This document shows positions 17,510-25,704 of a stretch of DNA of 36,743 bases, piece by piece. Each line of letters starts with the position of its first letter. The first letter of the stretch is position 1. The translations under genes were made by a program, and so were the position numbers. Origin of the DNA: Bacteroidota bacterium (lineage in GTDB: Bacteria; Chlamydiota; Chlamydiia; Chlamydiales; FEN-1388); contig JABDGV010000011.1 in NCBI GenBank assembly GCA_013285825.1, positions 1 to 36,743 on the forward strand, read 5' to 3'. The notes below the pieces were generated by a model. It searched no databases. It saw only the letters and a program-made list of their open reading frames with translations, and was not told the origin of the DNA.

Positions 17510-18447
17510 TCCCCTTTTCAAAAGCAGTTGAACTGCTCAAAAACGACCAAATTATTGGCCTTCCAACCGAAACAGTCTATGGCCTTGCAGGGCGCGCAAA
17601 CAGCCCTATCGCTATTCAAAAGATCTATACACTTAAAAATCGACCCGCTCAAAACCCGCTCATAATCCACATATCCTCCGCGGAGTCATTAGCTGAATAT
17701 CTATTAGAGCCGATAGAGACGCTTGCTTCGCTTTCCTCCCTCTTTTGGCCGGGACCATTAACGCTCGTTGTTCCAATCAAACCGCATACCATTCCAACGA
17801 TTGGAAGAGCTGGCCTGTCAACCGCAGCCTTTCGCGTTCCGCTTTTAGAAACCACTCGTGCGCTCATCCGAGAAACAGGCCCTCTAGTTGCCCCCTCTGC
17901 AAATATTTCAGGAAAGCCATCGGCGACTAAGCCTGAACATATAGAGGCCGATTTCGGTATCGATTTTCCAATTTTAGAAACGGACGAAACAGCCGCACTC
18001 TTAGGGCTTGAATCAACCATCCTGATCTACCAACAAGGGCGCTGGGTTGCTGGAAGGCTGGGCGCTATACCCCTTGCCCGCTTTCAACCTATATTGGGCT
18101 ATGTTCCGTCCATTGGAGATGTAAAGACAGCTCTCTGCCCTGGCCAGCTCTTTCGCCACTATGCGCCCGATGCCCATCTCACTCTTTCTGAAGAGGGTTG
18201 GGATGAGAGCAGTTGCGAGCTCTATGATATTGTCGTTGGCTTTCCTGAAAGAACCTACAGAGGCGCTAAAAACATCATCCATTGGGGATCCGAATTAAGC
18301 CCTGAAAAATGTGCTCATGAGCTCTACACGATCCTGCGTGAGGTTGATAAGCAAAAGCAAGCTAAGGTTTTTTGGGATATCCGTTTCAGCTCTAATGAGG
18401 ATTGGAATGCGATCTTAGACCGCCTTAAGAAAGCTTCCAGTCGTTAG
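17500..18447 (+). CDS. sua5: Sua5/YrdC threonylcarbamoyl-AMP synthase
   Basis: Makes threonylcarbamoyl-AMP from threonine, bicarbonate and ATP, the first step of the t6A37 modification of ANN-decoding tRNAs. The 315 residues correspond to the long Sua5 form: a YrdC domain (about 5-190) with GLPTETVYGLAG, the KNRPAQNPL nucleotide-binding motif (Lys46, Arg48) and APSANISGKPSAT, then a linker and a Sua5 C-terminal domain (about 230-315). The start gives the usual short lead before KAVELLKND. The first three codons lie inside the foldback palindrome and no Shine-Dalgarno is visible, so translation initiation may depend on RNA folding. It is a separate unit from the thrS operon, though read-through is possible. 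Confidence 0.94.
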   Translation: MCIIPFSKAVELLKNDQIIGLPTETVYGLAGRANSPIAIQKIYTLKNRPAQNPLIIHISSAESLAEYLLEPIETLASLSSLFWPGPLTLVVPIKPHTIPTIGRAGLSTAAFRVPLLETTRALIRETGPLVAPSANISGKPSATKPEHIEADFGIDFPILETDETAALLGLESTILIYQQGRWVAGRLGAIPLARFQPILGYVPSIGDVKTALCPGQLFRHYAPDAHLTLSEEGWDESSCELYDIVVGFPERTYRGAKNIIHWGSELSPEKCAHELYTILREVDKQKQAKVFWDIRFSSNEDWNAILDRLKKASSR

Positions 18448-18474
18448 TATTAATTTGTGGTGATTGTTTTTTTA

Positions 18475-18623
18475 TTTTTTACCACAGAGCTCACAGAGAG
18501 AGAAATGTTCATTTCTTCTTTATCCTGCCGCCGTAGGCGATCCTGCTAGCGAAGTGGATCTAAGTTGATTTAATTTTTTTGTTCTCGACTCTCTGTGAGC
18601 TCTGTGGTTCTCTGTGGTAAAAT
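18475..18623. repeat. Palindromic element with ACCACAGAG arms between sua5 and ung
   Basis: A 20-base sequence starting ACCACAGAGCTC at 18481-18500 is repeated in perfect inverted form at 18589-18608. The right side also carries a duplicated CTCTGTGGT unit (to 18620), giving near-symmetric T/A-rich ends. The centre (about 18524-18560) has a GC-rich unit CCGCCGTAGGCGATCC...GAAGTGGATC that looks like part of a dispersed repeat. It ends two bases before the ung stop and lies between convergent genes, where it could also end transcripts. Confidence 0.82.
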
Positions 18624-18625
18624 TA

Positions 18626-19306
18626 TTACTCAAGTTTCCAGTCGATAGGCGATAATCCATTTTTCTTTAAAAATTCGTTTGTCTTGGAAAAGTGCTTACA
18701 GCCTAAAAACCCTGAATGGGCAGAAAAGGGCGATGGGTGTGCAGCCTTGAGGATTAGGTGTCGATCAGAATGAATAGATTGAATTCTCTCGCACTTCTCC
18801 TGAGCGTACTTTCCCCAAAGAAGAAAGACGACGTGGGGCTGTGATTTAGCGACTGCATCTAAAATGGCATCGGTAAACTGCTCCCACCCTCTTTTTGCAT
18901 GCGAATTGGGCTGACCCTCTCGGACAGTCAATGTTGCATTTAAGAGCAACACGCCCTGCTCTGCCCATTTTTCAAGGCAGCCATGCTTCGGCGGAGCAAT
19001 CCCCAAATCGCTTTCAAGCTCTTTATAGATATTTTTAAGGGATGGTGGTGTTGCAACGCCGTGTACTACAGAGAAAGAGAGCCCATGCGCTTGACCCTCG
19101 CCATGATAGGGATCTTGCCCAACGATTACAGCCTTTACTGACGATAGATCTGTTTTGGTAAGGGCCGAAAAGATATTAGCTGTAGTTGGATACACTTTAG
19201 CCCCTGCAGCCTTTTCTTCTGCCAAAAATGACTTAAGTGAAACGAGATAGGGCTTTTGAAGCTCCTCATTGAGCGCTGTTTTCCAACTGGTTGGTAGAAG
19301 AGACAT
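18626..19306 (-). CDS. ung: Uracil-DNA glycosylase
   Basis: Removes uracil from DNA as the first step of base excision repair. The 226 residues match the family length. The water-activating loop is AVIVGQDPYHGEGQAHGLSFS (read in two parts; Asp65 catalytic), LLNATLTV follows, FLLWGKYAQ is the typical later strand, and the DNA-intercalation loop is HPSPFSAHSGFLG with its conserved histidine. It is transcribed away from the 85-residue gene at 19478, as I recall for the ung/CT606.1 neighbourhood of C. trachomatis. A 26-bp perfect palindrome lies 42 bases upstream of its start and may be an operator. Confidence 0.97.
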   Translation of the reverse strand: MSLLPTSWKTALNEELQKPYLVSLKSFLAEEKAAGAKVYPTTANIFSALTKTDLSSVKAVIVGQDPYHGEGQAHGLSFSVVHGVATPPSLKNIYKELESDLGIAPPKHGCLEKWAEQGVLLLNATLTVREGQPNSHAKRGWEQFTDAILDAVAKSQPHVVFLLWGKYAQEKCERIQSIHSDRHLILKAAHPSPFSAHSGFLGCKHFSKTNEFLKKNGLSPIDWKLE

Positions 19307-19347
19307 TTAAGTTGCCTATTAGATACAGATTGCTTGATAATTCGACC

Positions 19348-19373
19348 AATTTTACTGCTCGAGCAGTAAAATT
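19348..19373. promoter_or_regulatory. 26-bp perfect palindrome between divergent ung and the 85-residue gene
   Basis: AATTTTACTGCTC followed directly by its exact reverse complement, with no spacer. It sits 42 bases upstream of ung and about 50 bases before the proposed -35 of the plus-strand gene. The gap is divergent, so a terminator is not needed, and the symmetry suggests a binding site for a dimeric regulator. The core TACTG-N6-CAGTA recalls a LexA box but has the wrong spacing. Confidence 0.6.
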
Positions 19374-19421
19374 TATAGTAAAAGTGCGTGGTATATTTGA
19401 TACTTTCCTGAGCATCGCACA

Positions 19422-19451
19422 TTGACTGCAAAGGATGAGGCTTGCTAGAGT
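19422..19451 (+). promoter_or_regulatory. Sigma-70-type promoter of the 85-residue gene
   Basis: TTGACT (19422-19427), an 18-base spacer and TAGAGT (19446-19451). This is the best-matching promoter in the window and places the transcript start about 20 bases before ATG 19478. It may also drive the tRNA-Pro gene immediately downstream. Confidence 0.6.
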
Positions 19452-19477
19452 ATCTATCCAAAATGTAACTGATATCG

Positions 19478-19735
19478 ATGCAAAACTTAGCTGAAAATAA
19501 CCTTGTGCGTTTCATTAACGTTACGAGAAGAAAACATGGAATATTTGCAAACTTCAAGGTAAAGGGAGTTCGCGGAGGGGCAACATTTTCCGCCTCCATT
19601 TCAGTAGATCTTTCTGCCTGTGAACTCGATATCGCTTCCGATTCTCTTGAAAAAATCGTTGAAGAGAGCGCAAAGGTTGCAGTCCGTGAGCTCAAACGAG
19701 CAGAGTTCCAATTTGAAGGACTCCAATCGCTCTAA
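19478..19735 (+). CDS. Small conserved chlamydial protein beside ung
   Basis: An 85-residue protein without a named domain that I can recognise. It reads as an alpha/beta fold: basic N-terminal strands (VRFINVTRRKHGIFANFKVKG in two parts), a second sheet segment (GATFSASISVDLSACELDI), and an amphipathic C-terminal helix (DSLEKIVEESAKVAVRELK). Chlamydia has a small gene, CT606.1, next to ung; I propose this as its counterpart from position and size only. No signal peptide or membrane segment. It has a good promoter 26 bases upstream but no clear Shine-Dalgarno. It ends nine bases before tRNA-Pro. Confidence 0.72.
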   Translation: MQNLAENNLVRFINVTRRKHGIFANFKVKGVRGGATFSASISVDLSACELDIASDSLEKIVEESAKVAVRELKRAEFQFEGLQSL

Positions 19736-19744
19736 ATTTCATAT

Positions 19745-19819
19745 CTGGGTGTAGCGCAGCTTGGCTAGCGCACTTGCATGGGGTGTAAGGGGTCGCAGGT
19801 TCGAATCCTGCCACCCAGA
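19745..19819 (+). tRNA. tRNA-Pro (anticodon GGG)
   Basis: The cloverleaf folds by hand: acceptor CTGGGTG/CACCCAG with discriminator A, D-stem GCGC/GCGC, anticodon stem CTTGC/GTAAG (one G-T pair), loop ATGGGGT with anticodon GGG, and T-arm GCAGG-TTCGAAT-CCTGC. The C1-G72 pair is usual for bacterial tRNA-Pro, and it reads CCC. The 3' CCA is not encoded. Accessory genes begin right after it, as is common when a tRNA gene is an integration site. Confidence 0.95.
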
Positions 19820-19862
19820 TTCTTTTTCACATGTCTGTAGGAGCATTCCTTATTAGAGTGCA

Positions 19863-19902
19863 ATTTGGGTATTTTGGGTCATGTGGCAGGTATGTGGCAG
19901 GT
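19863..19902. repeat. Tandem repeats resembling integrase arm-type sites
   Basis: ATGTGGCAGGT occurs twice in perfect tandem at 19881-19902, preceded by two TTTGGGT copies at about 19864-19879, so four related units recur at 9-11 bp. They start about 45 bases past the 3' end of tRNA-Pro. Short tandem repeats of this sort between a tRNA and an element are typical of integrase or excisionase arm sites. Confidence 0.55.
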
Positions 19903-19944
19903 AATGCACAAATATCTGATATCGATGATCTCGAGGTTAGTTGA

Positions 19945-20667
19945 TTGAAATTTTCTTATGAAATTGAACATCGACTAGTCATCTACAATACAATCAAAAA
20001 CGCGATGGAGACTCATTTGCATTCTTCTGAAGATCCTCCTTGGAAAGGACTTAAATGCTCTCAATGTAATGGCCCCTTTTTTCTCTATGGAGGTTGGACA
20101 GATATCAGACACCCTCTCTGTCAAAAGTGCTGGACATCTCATCAAAAAATACTTTGGGAAATGCAGGAACAGAATATTCGCGGTATGAATTTTGCACTAT
20201 GTCAAATGGAAGATGATACTGGGATGCCCAGAGGTTTTTTCGGACGATACGCAGTTGCTCCCCCAAAACCAACAACCGTCATAGGAGAGTTTATATTGAA
20301 TAACATCAAGATCGACAGGAGCGCAATTGGCTTGCTCAATACAGGGTCTATTGGAGGCTCAGTTGAGAATATTGATGTCACTATCAGCATGGTAAGCACA
20401 GATCCCACTATACAGTCTTTTCAAGAAGCACTCAAAGACTTTACCGAAGCCGTCTTAAGGTCGACGGAAGCATCGAGCGAGCAAAAAGAGGTCATTTTAG
20501 AATTAATGAGCGCCATCGCTGATGAGGTCCACAAGCCAAAAGAAAAGCGTCGTTTTAAAGTCATAAAAACCCTCTTAGAAAATATACAAGAGTTAGCAAA
20601 GTCTCTGAACTCTCTACATGCGATATGGCAAACGCTTAATTCAATTATTATAGGAATATTCTCCTAA
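19945..20667 (+). CDS. Zinc-ribbon protein with 'LLNTGSIG' strand motif and helical C-terminus (unknown function)
   Basis: Unrecognised 240-residue protein in the accessory island. Residues 38-62 hold two CxxC pairs (CSQC and CQKC), a four-cysteine zinc ribbon. Residues about 117-150 (NNIKIDRSAIGLLNTG...ENIDVTISMV) form a short polar strand repeat of a type I associate with uncharacterised phage-defence proteins. From about 152 the chain is helical (FQEALKDFTEAVLRSTEAS, EVILELMSAIADEVHKPKEK) and ends in a hydrophobic stretch (LHAIWQTLNSIIIGIF) that could bind membrane or oligomerise. TTG 19945 is the likely start, with GAGG 8 bases before it; no in-frame ATG exists before about residue 21. 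It converges with the restriction operon. A sensor/effector role is inference. Confidence 0.62.
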   Translation: MKFSYEIEHRLVIYNTIKNAMETHLHSSEDPPWKGLKCSQCNGPFFLYGGWTDIRHPLCQKCWTSHQKILWEMQEQNIRGMNFALCQMEDDTGMPRGFFGRYAVAPPKPTTVIGEFILNNIKIDRSAIGLLNTGSIGGSVENIDVTISMVSTDPTIQSFQEALKDFTEAVLRSTEASSEQKEVILELMSAIADEVHKPKEKRRFKVIKTLLENIQELAKSLNSLHAIWQTLNSIIIGIFS

Positions 20668-20822
20668 CGGCCTACCCTATTAGACACTCAGATTGCATTC
20701 AGCTTTGTGGCTAACAAATCAGAAACGCAGAGATTGGAGAGCGCCTCTTTTGGGCATATCTATACTAAAAGAAAAAGCTCAGAGATAGTTGGTAGCAGAT
20801 TTAGTTTAATGAACAGGCAATC

Positions 20823-21716
20823 TCAATTACTGCTTTCTTCCATTTTTTCTTTGAGATTTTGCTTATTGATCAGATATTGAATACTTGAACAGCAATTTGT
20901 GAATATGTACTGAGCATCGAAGCGATCTGCATTATGGCCTGTTTGTTTAGCCCCATGACGTCCATCGGATATGTCAGATGCAAATCGGTAGGGTGTAACG
21001 ATATGCTCCTTCAAGATTGGATGAATTTGCGTTGATTTAAAGTACTTTTCTGCAACTGTATTATGTTCCTTGTCGCAACCAGTTAGTATCCTGAAGGCCA
21101 CCTCAACAGCTGAAGAAGATTCACCAATGCTTTTACTATCTTTCCCCTCCCTAAGCAAACGTCCCGCATTCATAAGGTGTTTTAATACTAAATCGAATCG
21201 TGGGGACTTGATTGATAGAAGGTCAAATATGGCATTTATCGTCAAAACCTCAAATTCGTTTGTCGTAGGTACTACAACAAAACCTATCGAATCAGAGCCA
21301 ACTAAACGATATGCAACCCTTTTGCGTTCAAATACCTCTTTCAAATCCGTATAAAACTTGGGCTGAGAGTGAGCAGTCCGGGTTGTCAATTCTTCAATTA
21401 TATCACAGACTTCGTAAAATTCACCAAAATGAAGGATTCTAACTAGCCCTTCTCGAACTTGGTACATACCTTGGTATAGCGAGAGAGGTTCGCACAAAAA
21501 TTGCACCCAAATGTCTCGCATAATCTCTTCCCAGTTTGCTGCTTGCTTTTCCCGACCAATCGCAAACCGTTCTTCATGCTGATATAGCTCCAAAGCCTTA
21601 GTCAAGCAGAGCTCAAATTCATAACGGGATGATTGTGATAACTCTTCAAACTGCAATGCTTCAGGTATTTGTGAATATCCTTCTCTTTGTGAAAATGAGA
21701 GTTTGCGATTTGTCAT
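20823..21716 (-). CDS. AbiJ/HEPN-like abortive infection protein
   Basis: A 297-residue protein whose layout matches AbiJ-NTD4-plus-HEPN proteins: an N-terminal region starting FSQREGYSQIPEALQFEEL, a middle 'GSDSIGFVVVPTTNEFEV' segment, and a C-terminal helical domain with LKHLMNAGRLLREG, IGESSSAVEVAFRILTG and SDGRHGAK (Arg253, His254) then AQYIFTNCCSSIQYLINK. The serine-rich 'eSSSAVE' and 'GRHG' blocks are those of HEPN-type toxins or RNases found in abortive infection. ATG 21716 is preceded by AGGAAG. It is the last gene of the restriction operon, 35 bases after the metallopeptidase gene. Family assignment is from recalled patterns; RNase activity is inference. Confidence 0.62.
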   Translation of the reverse strand: MTNRKLSFSQREGYSQIPEALQFEELSQSSRYEFELCLTKALELYQHEERFAIGREKQAANWEEIMRDIWVQFLCEPLSLYQGMYQVREGLVRILHFGEFYEVCDIIEELTTRTAHSQPKFYTDLKEVFERKRVAYRLVGSDSIGFVVVPTTNEFEVLTINAIFDLLSIKSPRFDLVLKHLMNAGRLLREGKDSKSIGESSSAVEVAFRILTGCDKEHNTVAEKYFKSTQIHPILKEHIVTPYRFASDISDGRHGAKQTGHNADRFDAQYIFTNCCSSIQYLINKQNLKEKMEESSN

Positions 21717-21751
21717 ATGACTTCCTATATCCTTTTGGGCTTTTATGATTT

Positions 21752-22468
21752 TTAGGATTGAGAAAATTCCAATTTCATTTTTTTGGTTAAATAATCGGGC
21801 ATTATCGACTCAAGAAGCTTATAAAATTTAGGCCCATGGTGTGGGTAAATGACATGACAAATCTCGTGAGCGATAACATAGTCAATACAGTCGACAGGGG
21901 CTTTGATAAGCTCTAGGTTGAGAGTGATCCGCCCTGATAAAGCATAGCTTCCCCAGCGGGACTTCATTCTACGTATACGTAGTTCTGGGAGCGCTATTGA
22001 GTGTATTTGGAGGAAATTCGAAAGCCACTGTTCAAAACGCTCTCTAAACTTTTGTTCAGCACGGGTTCTATACCAGCAATATAAAACCTCTTCCACATTC
22101 CTAGACAGAGAGATATCTGGGTGATGAACGATTAAATATCCTCCTGATAGCTTAAGGAACGATCTATCAGCTTTAACCAGTTTTAAACGATATTGACGGC
22201 CGAGATAAAGGTGCGTTTCTCCACCTACATACTTTCGATCTGGAGTTCGGGGAAGAAACTGTTGAAAGTATTGTTGCTGCTTTTGAATCCAGCGAGCGCG
22301 CTTATGAACTAACTCTTGGACTCTTGAAAGGACTGTTCCTTCAGGAGCTGTAACAAGCACCTGGCAATCAGGTTGCACTGATATAGAAACCGTCTTGCGA
22401 TCACTAAATTTTAAAGCAAAATTGATGATAGTATGGCCATACTCAACTTCATGCTGTATGTGAATCAA
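21752..22468 (-). CDS. DUF45/YgjP-type zinc metallopeptidase
   Basis: A 238-residue protein of the YgjP (DUF45, M48-like) family. The N-terminus has the usual lead (VSISVQPDCQVLVTAPEGT and KRARWIQKQQQYF), then RRMKSRWGSY, and the zinc motif HEICH at 201-205 (His201, Glu202, His205) within YVIAHEICHVIYPHHGPKFYKLL. Such proteins are often encoded directly after hsdR in type I restriction loci, exactly as here: its ATG overlaps the hsdR stop (ATGA). A role in limiting or processing the restriction enzyme is inference; substrates are not known. Confidence 0.88.
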   Translation of the reverse strand: MIHIQHEVEYGHTIINFALKFSDRKTVSISVQPDCQVLVTAPEGTVLSRVQELVHKRARWIQKQQQYFQQFLPRTPDRKYVGGETHLYLGRQYRLKLVKADRSFLKLSGGYLIVHHPDISLSRNVEEVLYCWYRTRAEQKFRERFEQWLSNFLQIHSIALPELRIRRMKSRWGSYALSGRITLNLELIKAPVDCIDYVIAHEICHVIYPHHGPKFYKLLESIMPDYLTKKMKLEFSQS

Positions 22469-25400
22469 CGATCAGTCCTCGATTTGGCTATTTTCATTAG
22501 GCTTTCAATCAGGTTATCCATTTGGTTTTCAGACAGATTAATCCTAAGCTCTCTGCGAACCTTGTCAAAAAGGTGATCATCTATTTCATTTCTGACATGG
22601 TTCTGGGCATCCATATCCTGCCAAAAATTCACTTTCCAATGATGCTTTAAGCTATTCTGCATAGTCTCAGCAATATAAATACTCGCTTCCACGCTTCCCA
22701 CAAATCCGGAACCATCTTTTGCAATAACCTCCTGCACCATTTCGTAATAGGATAAGGCCTCATCATTGCCAGCCAAAGCTGCAGGAACATTCTCTCTTCG
22801 TTTTTGAATCACTTCTTCTCTGTACTGGGAGACTATATTGAGATATTCAAGATCGTTGATGCGCTTTGTACGAAAATCATCAATTGCCTTTTGAATTAAA
22901 CGAGAAAATTTCTCATAGAAGATAGGATCCTCATCCAATTTCTCAGTTATTACCTTCTTTGTAGCATGGGCAATCATGTCTGCCCTTGCAGCTGCTGTCT
23001 TTTTGCTATTTACACCTTGACCATCCTTAACCTCTTTAAATGTTTTGTCGTCGAAGATGTTCACTGGCTCATTGAGTTTTGTCACACCGTTAGCCTGAAC
23101 ATGTGTATCCAAAAGCTTCCGGATCTTAGGTTCATAATCACCAAAACAAATTGATTCAGCATAACGTTGCCTAACAGAGGCTTTCAGATTTTCAAAACGT
23201 CTAAGATCCTGACGATATATTTGGAGAACTTTATGAGAAACCTCTGAAACAAACTTCTCGCTAGAAATTGCTATAGCTAAAGTCTTACCAAAACCCTTTA
23301 GTCTTTCATAAAATTCATCTCGAATGGCTTCATCAGCCAGTAAAAGCTCATACGCTTCTTCATCTGAACGATTCTTAACAGGCTTGAAAATATCCCAAAG
23401 ATCCGAATGACGCTGAGGTAGTTTATCGATCTCTTCCCGAATTGTGGTTAATGTTCCCTCCAAATCAGAAGGATCAAAACCTTCTAACTCAGCTTCTGCA
23501 TACATTGTCATTGCCTTATCAAGTTCTCCCAAGATGCTCGCATAATCAATGATATAGCCAAAATCCTTAGAAGGGCCTTTTTCATCGTTATCTGAAGCTT
23601 TTTCTTCAAATAACCTGTTCACACGGGCGATAGCTTGAAGCAAAGTATGTTCTCGTAACGCCCTACAAAGATAAAGAACTGTATTCCGAGGAGCATCAAA
23701 CCCTGTAAGGAGCTTATCAACCACAATGAGTATTTCAGGTGCTCCCGATGATTTAAAACGGTCAATAATGACGCGATTGTATTCATCCTCCGATCCATAT
23801 CGGTTCATCATTTTTTCCCAAAAACGCTGTACGATGGATAAAGGACCTTCATCTACTTCTTCATGCCCTTCACGCATATCCGGTGACGAGATAATCACAT
23901 CAGAAGTCACATATCCAAATTCCTCTAAATAATGATGATAACGAAGTGCCGCTTCTTTGCTTGGAGCTACCAACTGGGCCTTGAAACCCGTCCCTTGCCA
24001 ATGGGCTCGATAATGCTCGCTAATATCAAAAGCCCGTTCGTAAATGACCCGTTCTGATTTGTTCAGCATCTCAGCTCTTGCATACTTCCGCTTGAGATCA
24101 GCCCGCTGCTGATCTGTCAATCCTTGTGTATGCCTCTCAAACCAAAGGTCAATGGCATTTTGATCTTGTGAAAGCTCCACATGCCTCCCTTCATAAAGAA
24201 GAGGAACAACAACCTTATCTTCAACAGCCTGTTTAATGGAATAATGTGGTTCAATCAATTGTCCAAAACGTTGAAAGTTGTTTTTGTCGGTTTTAGTTAG
24301 AGGTGTTCCTGTAAACCCAATATAACAAGCGTTAGGCAACATCTGACGCATCCGAGCTGCAAAAGAACCGAAGTTTGTTCGATGGCTTTCATCAACAAGA
24401 ACAAAAATGTCTGATGAGTCGTCAATAAGATTTTTCCCCTTCATAGCTTTATCAAACTTATGAATCAACGTAGTAATAATTCCTGAATGCTTGGCAGCAA
24501 TCATATCACGAAGATGACGGCCCGTTGTGGCCCTTTGCGGTTGGAGCCCGCAAGCCACAAAGGTGTTTTTTAATTGTTTGTCTAAATCGTCTCGATCTGT
24601 GACAAGAATAATCCGAGAATTTTTAGTTTGAGGATTCAAAGCCAAATTTCGGGCCAACATGACCATTGTAAGAGACTTCCCCGACCCCTGGGTTTGCCAA
24701 ATAATTCCGCCTTCGCGTCGACCATCTGCTGCATACTGCTTAACGCGCTCGAGTGCGGACTGAACCACAAAGAATTGATGATAGCGAGCGATTTTCTTAT
24801 CCGGCCCATCAAAAACAGTAAACCGATAAATCAAATCCATAAGTCGCTCAGGGCGGCATAGACTGAAAAGAGCTCGGTCCTGTTCCGTCAACGTTTGAAA
24901 TGCTTCCTTATCTAAGCTCTCAAAATAGTCGCGCGTTTGGGCAAAGCCCTCCGTATATAATGTGGCTTTTTCTATATCAGTGAGCTGACGACCAAGAGGG
25001 GTTTGGATTTCAGTTTCAGTATCTTCTATTTCCTTCCATATAGCCCAGTACTTTGCTGGAGTACCTACAGTAGCGTACTTGCATTTGTTCTTGTTGACTC
25101 CAACAAGCAATTGTCCATAAGCAAAAAGATGAGGCAAATATTCGCGTCCTTGATTCCGCAGCTGTTGAGAAACTGCTTGGTCTACGTCATCTTTAGGAGA
25201 TTTGCATTCGATCACTGCTAAGGGGATGCCATTGACAAAGAGAACGATATCGGGTCGTGCAGTTTCAGTACTTCGACTTCGTTCCACCGCAAACTCAGCA
25301 GAGCAGTGATAAACATTGTTTTGCCAATCCTTCCAATCAATATAGAAAAGGTCAAAGCTACGTGTATTTCCTTCAATTGTTTGCTCTAGGGACTGCGGAA

Positions 25401-25704
25401 GGGTGATAAGATCATAAATTGCCTGGTTGGCATGAATGACCCCATCATGAGAAAGACGCCGTAATTTATCTATCGCTGCGCGAATGTTCTCGCCTGTAAA
25501 TTCATATTCCTTATTTCGATAAGAAATGCGATTTAGTTTGCGCAGCTGTTTTTCTAAGATATCCTCTAAAAGCACATTACTCAGCTTTTTCCCGCGATGC
25601 TGGAATGCTTGTGAAGGTGAAATGTAGTTATAGCCGAGCTTGATAAGTGTGTGAAGCGCTGGAATTTGGCTGAGGTATTTTTCGTTAAATCTAAATCCAC
25701 TCAT
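22465..25704 (-). CDS. hsdR: Type I restriction enzyme R subunit
   Basis: Translocating, DNA-cutting subunit of the type I restriction-modification complex. At 1079 residues it has normal length. The N-terminal PD-(D/E)xK nuclease is seen as ARPDIVLFVNGIPLAVIECK (Asp about 149, Glu/Lys about 165-167). Helicase motor motifs follow: WQTQGSGKSLT (Lys343), VLVDESHRTNFG (motif II), YIGFTGTPLTKTD (III), LIVVDKLLTGFDAPR (V) and LLQAIARVNR (VI). The C-terminal third is helical and probably binds the methylase core. Start ATG 25704 overlaps the hsdS stop by one base (TAATG). No frameshift or missing catalytic residue, so it is likely active. Confidence 0.96.
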   Translation of the reverse strand: MSGFRFNEKYLSQIPALHTLIKLGYNYISPSQAFQHRGKKLSNVLLEDILEKQLRKLNRISYRNKEYEFTGENIRAAIDKLRRLSHDGVIHANQAIYDLITLPQSLEQTIEGNTRSFDLFYIDWKDWQNNVYHCSAEFAVERSRSTETARPDIVLFVNGIPLAVIECKSPKDDVDQAVSQQLRNQGREYLPHLFAYGQLLVGVNKNKCKYATVGTPAKYWAIWKEIEDTETEIQTPLGRQLTDIEKATLYTEGFAQTRDYFESLDKEAFQTLTEQDRALFSLCRPERLMDLIYRFTVFDGPDKKIARYHQFFVVQSALERVKQYAADGRREGGIIWQTQGSGKSLTMVMLARNLALNPQTKNSRIILVTDRDDLDKQLKNTFVACGLQPQRATTGRHLRDMIAAKHSGIITTLIHKFDKAMKGKNLIDDSSDIFVLVDESHRTNFGSFAARMRQMLPNACYIGFTGTPLTKTDKNNFQRFGQLIEPHYSIKQAVEDKVVVPLLYEGRHVELSQDQNAIDLWFERHTQGLTDQQRADLKRKYARAEMLNKSERVIYERAFDISEHYRAHWQGTGFKAQLVAPSKEAALRYHHYLEEFGYVTSDVIISSPDMREGHEEVDEGPLSIVQRFWEKMMNRYGSEDEYNRVIIDRFKSSGAPEILIVVDKLLTGFDAPRNTVLYLCRALREHTLLQAIARVNRLFEEKASDNDEKGPSKDFGYIIDYASILGELDKAMTMYAEAELEGFDPSDLEGTLTTIREEIDKLPQRHSDLWDIFKPVKNRSDEEAYELLLADEAIRDEFYERLKGFGKTLAIAISSEKFVSEVSHKVLQIYRQDLRRFENLKASVRQRYAESICFGDYEPKIRKLLDTHVQANGVTKLNEPVNIFDDKTFKEVKDGQGVNSKKTAAARADMIAHATKKVITEKLDEDPIFYEKFSRLIQKAIDDFRTKRINDLEYLNIVSQYREEVIQKRRENVPAALAGNDEALSYYEMVQEVIAKDGSGFVGSVEASIYIAETMQNSLKHHWKVNFWQDMDAQNHVRNEIDDHLFDKVRRELRINLSENQMDNLIESLMKIAKSRTDR

